NCBI GenBank assembly: GCA_023424585.1
Contig: JAFADT010000708.1
Location: 1-6,798 of the forward strand
Length of the DNA stretch: 6,798 bases
Source of the DNA: Pseudomonadota bacterium
GTDB taxonomy: Bacteria; Myxococcota; Myxococcia; Myxococcales; Myxococcaceae
Direction of reading: 5' to 3'
Positions 1 to 5,481 of this stretch are shown piece after piece. The notes beneath the pieces were generated by a model. The model had not been told where the DNA came from and made no database searches. It saw only the letters and a list, made by a program, of their open reading frames with translations. Within the stretch, counting starts at the first letter, position 1. Every line of letters begins with the position of its first letter. The position numbers and the translations under genes are program-made.

Positions 1-257
1 GGCAGCAGGGCGCGCGCCAGCGCGTCGTGGCGGTGGGCGTGGCGACGCCGCGCGCGCTGGAGCTCGTCCGGAGCCGCGCGGACGCGGTGCACGCGCTGGG
101 GCTGGACCCCGCGCTGCGTGAGGTCTCCGACGCGTACGACGCCTTCCCCGCGCTCACCCAGGACGCGCTGCGGCGCTGGCTCACGCGCGCCCGGGAGGCC
201 CGCCCCCCGCGGGCGGAGGGCGTGGCGCCGGACGTGGCGGGCGGGTGGTGGTTCTGA
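1..257 (+). CDS. Probable phosphoribosyltransferase (COG1926 type), C-terminal end only
   Basis: An open frame enters from the left edge (first full codon at base 3) and stops with TGA at 255-257, giving about 84 visible residues. The visible part reads as an alternating strand-helix end of a Rossmann-like fold: RVVAVGVATPRALELV, then ADAVHAL, then a segment around EVSDAYDAFPALTQDALRRWL. That order (hydrophobic strand, Pro, helix, strand, then aromatic-Asp-Phe and a final helix) matches what I remember of the C-terminus of predicted phosphoribosyltransferases of the COG1926 family, whose catalytic PRPP loop would lie upstream of the window. The last ~22 residues are a Pro/Arg/Gly-rich tail with no recognisable domain. 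The stop lies 45 bp before the archease gene on the same strand, so co-transcription is likely. The family call rests on eye comparison only; the substrate is unknown. Internal GTG/ATG codons in this frame are not real starts because the frame is open to the edge. Confidence 0.55.
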   Translation, partial: QQGARQRVVAVGVATPRALELVRSRADAVHALGLDPALREVSDAYDAFPALTQDALRRWLTRAREARPPRAEGVAPDVAGGWWF

Positions 258-302
258 CGGCCGCGCGAGGAACGGGAAACGACGAGGACGCGAGGAGGAC
301 CT

Positions 303-758
303 ATGGACGTGGAAACCGTGCACGCGGAGGACCGCAGGCCCCGGACGCATTGGGAGCACTTCACGCACGACGAGCTGCTGGGGGTGCGGGGCGTGGGCCG
401 CTCCATGGAGCAGGCCTTCGAGATGGCGGCGCTGGGGCTCTGCGCGCTGGTGACGGACCCCCGGAGCGTGGAGGCCCACGAGGAGCTGGAGGTGGCCTGC
501 CAGTCGGCGGACCACGACCAGCTGCTCGCGGACTGGCTGCGGGAGGTGGTGGGCGCGATGGCCGGCCGGCGCCTGCGCTTCCAGTGCTTCGTGGTGCGCC
601 TGGACGGGCTGAACCTCTTCGGCCACGGCTTCGGCGAGCGCGCGGGGCAGGCACGCCACGGCGCCAACGTGGCGGTGACCGGCGCGTCGCTCACCCGCGT
701 CCAGGTGCGGCAGGGGCCGGAGGGCGTGTGGACCGCCGAGGCGCTGGTGGACTTCTAG
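303..758 (+). CDS. Archease-family protein (RtcB RNA ligase cofactor), divergent
   Basis: A 151-residue protein, slightly longer than the usual ~140. Archeases stimulate guanylylation and turnover of the 3'-phosphate/5'-OH RNA ligase RtcB in the cytoplasm. Family marks: WEHFTHDELLGVRGVG (residues 17-32) followed by a helix with EQAFEMAALGL and TDP; the central DHDQLLADWLREVV (70-83), which corresponds to the family's 'LL-dWLNel' motif; a beta section with VAVTGASL (123-130); and a terminal ALVDF. The start ATG is supported by AGGAGG at 293-298, 4 bp upstream. Oddities: in typical members the first motif reads H-x-A-D-V-G and the late motif V-K-G-A-T; here the Asp position is Leu25 and the Lys position is Thr126, while the C-terminal Asp (Asp150) is kept. 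Those three residues are the ones I recall as needed for activity, so this copy may be non-standard. RtcB itself is not in the window; it may lie upstream, beyond the phosphoribosyltransferase. Family assignment is fairly firm, function less so. Confidence 0.82.
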   Translation: MDVETVHAEDRRPRTHWEHFTHDELLGVRGVGRSMEQAFEMAALGLCALVTDPRSVEAHEELEVACQSADHDQLLADWLREVVGAMAGRRLRFQCFVVRLDGLNLFGHGFGERAGQARHGANVAVTGASLTRVQVRQGPEGVWTAEALVDF

Positions 759-775
759 GGCCGTGGGCGGGCCCG

Positions 776-825
776 CCCGCCGCGCTCCACGCTCGCCGCG
801 CCGGGGGCCGTGCGGGCGCGGCGGG
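776..825 (+). terminator. GC-rich inverted repeat after the archease gene, possible terminator
   Basis: Ten bases at 776-785 (CCCGCCGCGC) are exactly complementary to 816-825 (GCGCGGCGGG), with a 30-base loop. Just before it, 765-778 is a perfect 14-bp palindrome (GGGCGGGCCCGCCC) that overlaps the left arm. The site begins 17 bp after the archease stop and precedes the orn promoter region. There is no T-run after the stem, so this is not a classical intrinsic terminator, and in DNA this GC-rich such repeats arise by chance. It could be a stem that slows polymerase or protects the 3' end. Confidence 0.22.
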
Positions 826-864
826 AGGATTCGTCCACGGAGTGGATGCGCCGGGGCGCCGGGC

Positions 865-873
865 TGCTATAGG
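865..873 (+). promoter_or_regulatory. Possible extended -10 promoter element for orn
   Basis: TGCTATAGG at 865-873 fits the extended -10 pattern TGnTATAnn and is the only AT-containing promoter-like stretch in the 151-bp gap before orn. A start near 880 would give a leader of about 30 bases carrying AGGA at 895-898. No matching -35 hexamer is visible around 845-850. A small inverted repeat (TCCAC-GGA-GTGGA, 834-846) sits where a -35 or an operator would be. Confidence 0.3.
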
Positions 874-909
874 GACATCTCCCTCTTCGCGACCAGGAAC
901 CCGCCGGAC

Positions 910-1461
910 ATGCCTTCCCGTGACCCCTGCTTTGTGTGGCTCGACCTGGAGATGACCGGCCTGGACCCCAACACCTGCGGCATCATCGAGGTGGGCATCA
1001 TCATCACCGGCCCGGACCTGCGCCCCATGGGGGAGTTCGAGCGCGTCGTCTGGCAGCCGGAGGAGATGCTCCAGCGCATGGAGCCCGTCGTGCGCGAGAT
1101 GCACACGAAGAACGGCCTGCTGGAGAAGGTGCGCGCGTCGACGTCGTCCCTGCGCGTGGTGGAGCGCGAGGTGACGTCCTTCATCGCGGACTACTGCGAC
1201 CTGGGCGAGGGCATCCTCGCGGGCAACTCCATCCACACGGACCGGCGCTTCCTCATCGACCACATGCCCATGGTGGACCGCTACCTGCATTACCGCATGG
1301 TGGACGTGACCAGCCTCAAGGTCATCGCGCGCGCCTGGTACCCGGCGCTGGTGGAGCCGCGCAAGCCGCCCAGCGGGCACACCGCGCTCGCGGACCTGCG
1401 CTCCAGCATCAGCGAGCTACAGTACTACCGGGACGTCCTCTTCCGCGCGACGCCGGGCTGA
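910..1461 (+). CDS. orn: Oligoribonuclease
   Basis: A 183-residue DEDDh-family 3'-5' exoribonuclease, almost the same length as E. coli Orn (181). It finishes RNA decay by hydrolysing 2-5 nt oligoribonucleotides, including pGpG from c-di-GMP breakdown, in the cytoplasm as a dimer. All catalytic positions are visible: Asp12 and Glu14 in WLDLEMTGLD, Asp111 in GNSIHTDRRFL, and His157/Asp162 in SGHTALADLRSSI. Family-typical segments MEPVVREMHTKNGLL (57-71) and VDVTSLKVIARAW are present. ATG at 910 is chosen because it gives the normal N-terminus (residues begin just before the first motif); the frame is open further upstream but the preceding sequence does not look like Orn. AGGA at 895-898 is a modest ribosome site with 11-base spacing. 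Only 5 of 183 codons end in A or T, the norm for this genome. It converges with the receiver gene, 9 bp between stops. Confidence 0.96.
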   Translation: MPSRDPCFVWLDLEMTGLDPNTCGIIEVGIIITGPDLRPMGEFERVVWQPEEMLQRMEPVVREMHTKNGLLEKVRASTSSLRVVEREVTSFIADYCDLGEGILAGNSIHTDRRFLIDHMPMVDRYLHYRMVDVTSLKVIARAWYPALVEPRKPPSGHTALADLRSSISELQYYRDVLFRATPG

Positions 1462-1470
1462 GGGCCCGCT

Positions 1471-1839
1471 TCAGGCGCGAGGCGCTTCCCGGGGGAGCTG
1501 CTTCGCGATGGTGCCCAGCAGGTCGTCCAGCTCGAAGGGCTTGGCGAGGAAGTGGGAGCTGGCGCGGCGCTCCTCGTCCGTGAGGCGGCCCGCGCTCATC
1601 ACCACCACGGGCAGGTCGCACAGGTCCGGGTGGGCGCGGATGCGGCGCAGCAGCTCGCCGCCGTCCATCACCGGCATCATCAGGTCCAGCAGCACCAGGT
1701 CCGGCTTGGAGGCCAGGAGCCGCTGGAGGCCCTCGTCGCCGTTGTACGCGGTAACGATGTCGTAGCCCTCCAGGGACAGGATGTCCTCGAGCGCCTCCAC
1801 GATGGCGAGCTCGTCGTCCACGATGAGCAACCGCTTCAT
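1471..1839 (-). CDS. Stand-alone response regulator receiver (CheY-like)
   Basis: A 122-residue single receiver domain with no output domain. It begins MKRLLIVDDE, giving the acidic pair Asp8/Asp9; the phosphorylated Asp is Asp52 in LVLLDLMMP; the switch Ser is Ser82 in VVVMSAG; and the conserved Lys is Lys100 in LAKPF. So it should accept phosphate from a histidine kinase and signal by protein contact, or act as a phosphate relay or sink. The start at 1839 is preferred over an in-frame ATG at 1863: the eight extra residues (MDGGGTPR) are just the ribosome-binding region read as protein. No kinase or phosphotransferase gene is adjacent, so the partner is unknown. It lies 129 bp downstream of the acyl-CoA synthetase stop on the same strand and could be read through from it or from its own promoter. 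Many small receivers of this kind occur in myxobacteria. Confidence 0.93.
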   Translation of the reverse strand: MKRLLIVDDELAIVEALEDILSLEGYDIVTAYNGDEGLQRLLASKPDLVLLDLMMPVMDGGELLRRIRAHPDLCDLPVVVMSAGRLTDEERRASSHFLAKPFELDDLLGTIAKQLPREAPRA

Positions 1840-1848
1840 GCGCGGCGT

Positions 1849-1854
1849 CCCTCC
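1849..1854 (-). promoter_or_regulatory. Ribosome binding site that fixes the receiver start
   Basis: On the - strand, GGAGGG reads 1854 to 1849, nine bases before the ATG whose A is at 1839. This is a strong Shine-Dalgarno match and rules out the longer reading that starts at 1863, in which this same site would be translated as Gly-Gly-Gly-Thr. Confidence 0.7.
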
Positions 1855-1968
1855 ACCGTCCACGCGCCGCCAGACACCCCCGCGGCCCGCGAGGCCGGGA
1901 GGGGATGGGACGGATTGCGGGTGGAATGGGACTTCACGCGGAGGCTCCGGTTTCTCTTGGGGCAGAAG

Positions 1969-3585
1969 CTAGGTCCGCGTGGGATTTCGGCCAGGGGCCG
2001 GTGTGGGCTCTGTTGGGCAGGTGGCGGTGGAGGTGCCCTGGGAGGCGGTCAGGCGCTCCCGGAGGATGTGCTTCTGGACCTTGCCCAGGGCGTTGCGGGG
2101 CAGGGCGTCGGTGAAGACGACGCGGCGGGGCTTCTTGAAGGCGGCCAGTCGTTCGCGGCACCAGTCCACCAGGGCCTGGGCGTCCGTGGGGGCGCCGGGG
2201 TGGGGGACGACGACGGCGACGACCTGCTCGCCGAAGTCCGGGTCGGGCAGGCCCAGCACGGCGGCCTCCGCGACGGACGGGTGCTGGGTGAGGACCTCTT
2301 CGACCTCGCGCGGGTAGATGTTGAAGCCACCGCTGATGATCAGCTCCCGGGCCCGGCCGGTGATGCGCAGGAAGCCGTCCGGGTCCCACTCGCCCAGGTC
2401 GCCGGTGCGGAACCAGCCCTCGGCGTCGAAGGCCTCGGTGGTGGCGTCCGGGCGGCGCCAGTAGCCGGTGAACACGTGGGGGCCGCGGACCTCGATCTCG
2501 CCCGTCTCCCCGCGGCCCAGGGGCTCTCGGGAGCGCACGTCCACGACGCGGGCCTCCTGGCCGGGGAAGGGCACGCCGACGGTGCCGGGGCGGCGCTCGC
2601 CGTCGTAGGGCTGGGTGGTGTTCATGAGCGTCTCGGTCATGCCGTAGCGCTCCAGGATGCGGGCGCCGAAGCGCGCCTCGATGTCCAGGCAGAGCTGGGG
2701 GCTCAGGGGGGCGGAGCCGGAGACCCACAGGCGCAGCGGGTGGGGCGTCACGCCGGTGCGGCGGGACTCCTCCAGGAGGCGGCCGTACATGGTGGGCACG
2801 CCGAAGAAGAGGGTGAGGGACGGGTCGTCGTGCAGGGCGGTGAGGGCCTCGGGCGCGACGAAGCGGCGGCGCAGGTCCACGCTGGCGCCGGTGAAGAGGG
2901 TGCCGTGCAGGCCCACCATGAGGCCGTGCGTGTGGAAGAGGGGGAGGGTGAGCAGGAGCCGGTCCGCGTCGGTCCAGCGCCACGCCTCGGTGACGGCGCG
3001 CACGTTGGCGAGCAGCTGTCGGTGCTGGAGCATGGCGCCCTTGGAGCGGCCGGTGGTGCCGGACGTGTAGCCCAGCACGGCCAGGTCCTCCGCGCGGGGC
3101 AGGGGCAGCGACGCGGTGGCCGCGGCGCCCTGGTCCACGACGGCGTCGAAGGCGACGGTGGGCAGGGACGCGGGGAGGCCGGGCGGGGGCGGCTCCACGG
3201 TGATGAGCCATTGGAGCGAGGGCAGCGCGTCGCGCAGCGGCGCGAGCTCCGAGGCGCCCGCGGTGCCGGTGACGCAGACCTTCACCTCCGCGTCGGAGAG
3301 GATGTGGGCCAGCTCGACCTGGCGGTAGGCCGTATTGACGAGCACGGCGACGCAGCCCGCGGCCTGGACGCCGAGCCAGGTGATGACGAACGCGTCGCTG
3401 TTCTCCAGGAAGAGGGCGACGCGCTCACCCGGAGCCAGCCCCCGGGCCTTGAGGCCCCGAGCGAACGCGGTGACCCGCTCCGCCAGCTGTCCGCGCGTGT
3501 ACGTCGTCCCCTCGAAGGAGAGCAGCGGGCGCGAGGGCACGTGGCGGGCATGGTCCAGGAACACTTCAAGCAGGGAGGCCGGCAT
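1969..3585 (-). CDS. AMP-forming acyl-CoA synthetase, malonyl-CoA synthetase-like
   Basis: A 538-residue ANL-superfamily adenylating enzyme; such enzymes activate a carboxylic acid with ATP and transfer it to CoA. Motifs in order: phosphate loop YTSGTTGRSKG (173-183), LPLFHTHGL (214-222), GVPTMY (262-267), VSGSAPL (288-294), ERYGMTETLMNT (312-323), TGDL (394-397), hinge GRARELIISGGFN (410-422), and the C-terminal catalytic Lys502 in LPRNALGKVQK. The sequence PYDGERRPGTVGVPFPG and the run from YGMTETLMNT through PRNxxGKxxK resemble malonyl-CoA synthetases (MatB, mitochondrial ACSF3) more than long-chain fatty acid or acetate enzymes; an Arg-Arg-Phe at 240-242 falls where MatB enzymes carry a dicarboxylate-contacting Arg, as I recall. 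Malonate or methylmalonate activation is thus the best guess, but a medium/long-chain acid is not excluded. The last ~26 residues are a Thr/Pro-rich tail beyond the normal end. The ribosome site is weak (TAGG, about 10 bases upstream). No malonate transporter or decarboxylase is adjacent. Divergent from the lipoprotein gene. Confidence 0.9.
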   Translation of the reverse strand: MPASLLEVFLDHARHVPSRPLLSFEGTTYTRGQLAERVTAFARGLKARGLAPGERVALFLENSDAFVITWLGVQAAGCVAVLVNTAYRQVELAHILSDAEVKVCVTGTAGASELAPLRDALPSLQWLITVEPPPPGLPASLPTVAFDAVVDQGAAATASLPLPRAEDLAVLGYTSGTTGRSKGAMLQHRQLLANVRAVTEAWRWTDADRLLLTLPLFHTHGLMVGLHGTLFTGASVDLRRRFVAPEALTALHDDPSLTLFFGVPTMYGRLLEESRRTGVTPHPLRLWVSGSAPLSPQLCLDIEARFGARILERYGMTETLMNTTQPYDGERRPGTVGVPFPGQEARVVDVRSREPLGRGETGEIEVRGPHVFTGYWRRPDATTEAFDAEGWFRTGDLGEWDPDGFLRITGRARELIISGGFNIYPREVEEVLTQHPSVAEAAVLGLPDPDFGEQVVAVVVPHPGAPTDAQALVDWCRERLAAFKKPRRVVFTDALPRNALGKVQKHILRERLTASQGTSTATCPTEPTPAPGRNPTRT

Positions 3586-3611
3586 GGCGCGCGAGCCTAC
3601 CCGGGACGGGA

Positions 3612-3617
3612 TATGCT
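3612..3617 (+). promoter_or_regulatory. Possible -10 element for a leaderless lipoprotein mRNA
   Basis: TATGCT at 3612-3617 lies six bases before the ATG at 3624, the spacing at which transcription would begin on the start codon itself. No Shine-Dalgarno sequence precedes this ATG (the upstream bases are GATATGCTGGGCGC). No -35 hexamer is recognisable near 3589-3594. The entire gap to the divergent acyl-CoA synthetase is 38 bp, so both promoters must overlap or extend into coding sequence. Confidence 0.28.
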
Positions 3618-3623
3618 GGGCGC

Positions 3624-4199
3624 ATGTCCGTGCGGAGGACCTATCTCATCCTGGCCTCCGCGCTCGTGTTGGCGGGCTGCATGAGGGCCGCCGCTCCGTC
3701 TCCAGCGAAGTACGAGGAGGACCTCTCCATCACCTTCCCGCCGTTCTTCGCCCAGCCCGCTGTCTCGCTGGGGACCGAAGGCACGGTGTTCGAGATGGAT
3801 GGAGACATCTTGCGCGCGCTCACTGTCGCCGCCCGGGATCTGCTTCCGCCGCAGGACTCCACCGTGTCCTGTGGAAGCCGTTGGGAGTCCCAGCAGTACC
3901 GGGTCGTTCGGCAGGGCGACGTCATCTTCATCCGCATCGACGAAGATCCGAAGGCTTGTGGCAGAACGCAGCCCGCTTTGGACTCAGGGGCGAGCTACGC
4001 GATCCACCGGGATGGCCGGATCCTCCGGCGGCTCATCGATGGTCAGCCAGATGTCGCGGAACCCGAAGACGCCGGCGCCCCCTCCGCACCCGGAGAGCCC
4101 GGGACCGCATCCCCGGAGGTAATGGGGGACGGGCCTTCAATCTTCCTGCCGCGCTCCTGGCAGGACGCGGGCTCATCGGCTCCCGCGCAGCGCCCGTAG
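3624..4199 (+). CDS. Hypothetical lipoprotein
   Basis: A 191-residue predicted lipoprotein of unknown function. The N-terminus has Arg4-Arg5, a hydrophobic core and the lipobox LAGC with Cys19 as the lipid-bearing residue; Met20 and Arg21 follow, so no Asp at +2, which favours outer-membrane sorting if the E. coli rule holds here. The mature part has a globular segment of about residues 30-140 with two cysteines (Cys83 and Cys112) that could form one disulfide, and then a Pro/Ala/Gly/Glu-rich, probably disordered tail (about 143-191). I recognise no enzyme motif. Codon use differs from the neighbours: 37 of 191 codons end in A or T by my count, against 5 of 183 in orn. That suggests a lineage-specific or recently acquired gene. 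It is convergent with the barrel gene, seven bases between stop codons. The start is set by the signal peptide. Confidence 0.85.
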   Translation: MSVRRTYLILASALVLAGCMRAAAPSPAKYEEDLSITFPPFFAQPAVSLGTEGTVFEMDGDILRALTVAARDLLPPQDSTVSCGSRWESQQYRVVRQGDVIFIRIDEDPKACGRTQPALDSGASYAIHRDGRILRRLIDGQPDVAEPEDAGAPSAPGEPGTASPEVMGDGPSIFLPRSWQDAGSSAPAQRP

Positions 4200-4206
4200 C
4201 ACTGCC

Positions 4207-5274
4207 TCAGAACAGCGTGACGCCCAGCGTGAGGCTGAACAGGAGGCCGCCGTGCTGGCTGGCGGCGATGTCGAGGTCGTCGAGGAGGTTCGGGTCTCGG
4301 CCGTCCGACGTGCGCCAGTTGTCCTCGCGCAGGCGGAAGCCCCAGCCCCCGCGCACGCCCAGGTACAGGGGGCCCATCGACTGGCGCATGCCCACCGCCA
4401 GCGTCGCCACCGGCGTCATCAGCTTCTCCGTCCTGTACACCTCGGTCTCATCGCCGAACGTGAGCGTGGTCGTCGACGTCCCGCCCATGTTGAAGCTCAT
4501 GCCCGCCTCCAGGAACGGGCTCGTGCGCACCTCGCCCAGCGGATACAGGCGCGCCACCGGCCCCAGCCGGAAGCCCCACGCGCCCGCGCCCGCGCTCAGG
4601 TTGAGCCCCAGGATGGGCGTGATCCGATACTCCAGCTCCCCCCCGAAGATGCCCGAGGGGCTGTTGAAGCCCGCCGCGAGGCCCAGGTCCAGCGTCGTCC
4701 GGCCACCCCCCCGGCGGCGCGGCTCCTCGCGCTCCAGCTCGCGTCCCGTCGAGTCCTGCCCCATCCCCGCCATCGGCGCGTCCGCCCGGGCCAGGGGCAC
4801 CTCGCCCGGGTCCGCGCTGGAGGCCACCGGCACCTCCTGCGCCGCCGCCACCTCCAGCTTCTTCGCCTCGTCCAGCACCGCCTGCGCCATCACCACCGCG
4901 CCCTTGTCGCTCAGGCTGGGGTTGACGAACTCATACGCCAGCGTCTTGGTGCGCACCGGCGAGTGCGTCGTGCTCAGTCGGTACGTCAGCCGGTACTTCT
5001 CCCCCGAGCGCGTCACCCTCGCGCTCACCGTCACGTCCGGCGAGCCCTCCTGCTGCGGCTCCAGCAGGATGGCCTCCGTGGTGGCGTCCTTCAGCGCCTC
5101 GTTGATGCCGTAGCGCGTGCGCTCCGCCACGGTGCTCGCGGACAGCCCGCTGACGTCCACCTCGCTGCCCACCTCCGTGAGCTGGAGGGACAGGGCATCG
5201 GCGAAGGCGGAGAAGGGCAGAAGGGTGGCGGCCAGCAGCATGCCGGCGCGCACCCGCGGGGCGGTGGAGCGCAT
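4207..5274 (-). CDS. Outer-membrane beta-barrel protein with N-terminal periplasmic domain
   Basis: A 355-residue envelope protein. A Sec signal peptide (residues 1-25) ends in PFSAFA before Asp26. Residues about 28-141 form a mixed alpha/beta domain I do not recognise, with strands such as VTVSARV and KYRLTYRL and a helix near 122-140. A linker (about 142-192) rich in Ala, Glu, Arg and Gly follows. From about 193 to the end there are roughly eight amphipathic strands with alternating hydrophobic and aromatic residues (for example LDLGLAAGF, GLNLSAGAGAWGF, LYLGVRGGWGF), ending LFSLTLGVTLF with a terminal Phe, the usual BAM recognition signal. So it should fold as a small outer-membrane barrel. 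The start at 5274 is preferred because it places the signal peptide at the N-terminus; a reading frame from 5394 would add 40 residues of poor coding character. A weak GAGAGA ribosome site lies six bases upstream. It is divergent from the export adaptor across 220 bp, so joint regulation is possible; function is otherwise unknown. Confidence 0.86.
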   Translation of the reverse strand: MRSTAPRVRAGMLLAATLLPFSAFADALSLQLTEVGSEVDVSGLSASTVAERTRYGINEALKDATTEAILLEPQQEGSPDVTVSARVTRSGEKYRLTYRLSTTHSPVRTKTLAYEFVNPSLSDKGAVVMAQAVLDEAKKLEVAAAQEVPVASSADPGEVPLARADAPMAGMGQDSTGRELEREEPRRRGGGRTTLDLGLAAGFNSPSGIFGGELEYRITPILGLNLSAGAGAWGFRLGPVARLYPLGEVRTSPFLEAGMSFNMGGTSTTTLTFGDETEVYRTEKLMTPVATLAVGMRQSMGPLYLGVRGGWGFRLREDNWRTSDGRDPNLLDDLDIAASQHGGLLFSLTLGVTLF

Positions 5275-5300
5275 GGGGAGTCTCTCGAAGCTGTGTGGGA

Positions 5301-5316
5301 GGTGAATCGATCCACC
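5301..5316. repeat. 16-bp near-palindrome, candidate operator before the barrel gene
   Basis: GGTGAATCGATCCACC at 5301-5316 is an inverted repeat around ATCGAT with seven of eight base pairs symmetric (only the fifth pair fails). It lies 27-42 bp upstream of the barrel start codon in the shared divergent region. The symmetry without a real loop suits a dimeric DNA-binding repressor or activator better than an RNA hairpin. It is AT-richer than its surroundings, which makes a chance GC-rich palindrome less likely. Confidence 0.4.
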
Positions 5317-5347
5317 AGACGGCCGGGAGCTGGCGCTATTCAACACC

Positions 5348-5365
5348 CACTGAAGCTTTCCAGTG
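5348..5365. repeat. Short inverted repeat in the divergent region
   Basis: CACTG at 5348-5352 and CAGTG at 5361-5365 form complementary arms separated by eight bases containing AAGCTT. The site is about 100-118 bp upstream of the sigma-54-like promoter, within the usual distance for an enhancer-binding activator site. Arms of five bases are weak evidence alone. Confidence 0.22.
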
Positions 5366-5465
5366 TCCGCTCCTGGGACGCGCCCATCGCGCAAGCGGTC
5401 AGTGCCGCCCGGGCCCGGAGCCCCTGCTCCTGCACTTCCGCGGACTTGGCGGGGCGGGAGGGCCC

Positions 5466-5481
5466 TGGCACGGGGCTCGCT
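5466..5481 (+). promoter_or_regulatory. Candidate sigma-54 (-24/-12) promoter before the export adaptor
   Basis: TGGCACGGGGCTCGCT at 5466-5481 matches the RpoN consensus TGGCACG-N4-TTGCW at every fixed position but one (TC instead of TT in the -12 element). The essential GG (5467-5468) and GC (5479-5480) are 12 bp apart, as required. It points toward the adaptor gene. Transcription would start around 5491-5492, only 3-4 bases before the GTG at 5495, so the message would be almost leaderless and would lose the AAGGG at 5488-5492. That is a point against it, or an unusual property. Sigma-54 promoters are common in myxobacteria. Confidence 0.38.

Noticed and set aside
691..1380. - strand open frame of 229 codons opposite orn
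   Set aside because: His/Val/Arg-rich antisense reading of orn, which has all catalytic residues; no separate start signal.
1473..1487. AGGCGC-GAG-GCGCTT hairpin as a terminator for orn
   Set aside because: Six-pair stem with a wobble, inside the receiver coding end, followed by C and G rather than T; too weak to call.
1939..1949. CGGAG-G-CTCCG palindrome between ligase and receiver
   Set aside because: Eleven bases of pure GC-rich symmetry are expected often by chance here; no promoter could be placed beside it.
1934..3211. Long - strand open frame (425 codons) in another frame of the ligase gene
   Set aside because: Arg/Pro/His-rich out-of-frame translation with no motif; the ligase frame accounts for the sequence.
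1552..3684. Long + strand open frame (710 codons) across the acyl-CoA synthetase
   Set aside because: It is the antisense shadow of the clearly coding - strand ligase; its protein is a His/Gly/Ala/Val-rich composition without domains, as expected in GC-rich DNA.
4213..4232. Direct repeat CAGCGTGA at 4213-4220 and 4225-4232
   Set aside because: It encodes the repeated Thr-Leu of the final barrel strand (SLTLGVTLF), so coding sequence explains it.
5275..5394. 40-residue N-terminal extension of the barrel protein
   Set aside because: It would bury the signal peptide inside the protein; the ATG at 5274 starts exactly at a normal signal sequence.
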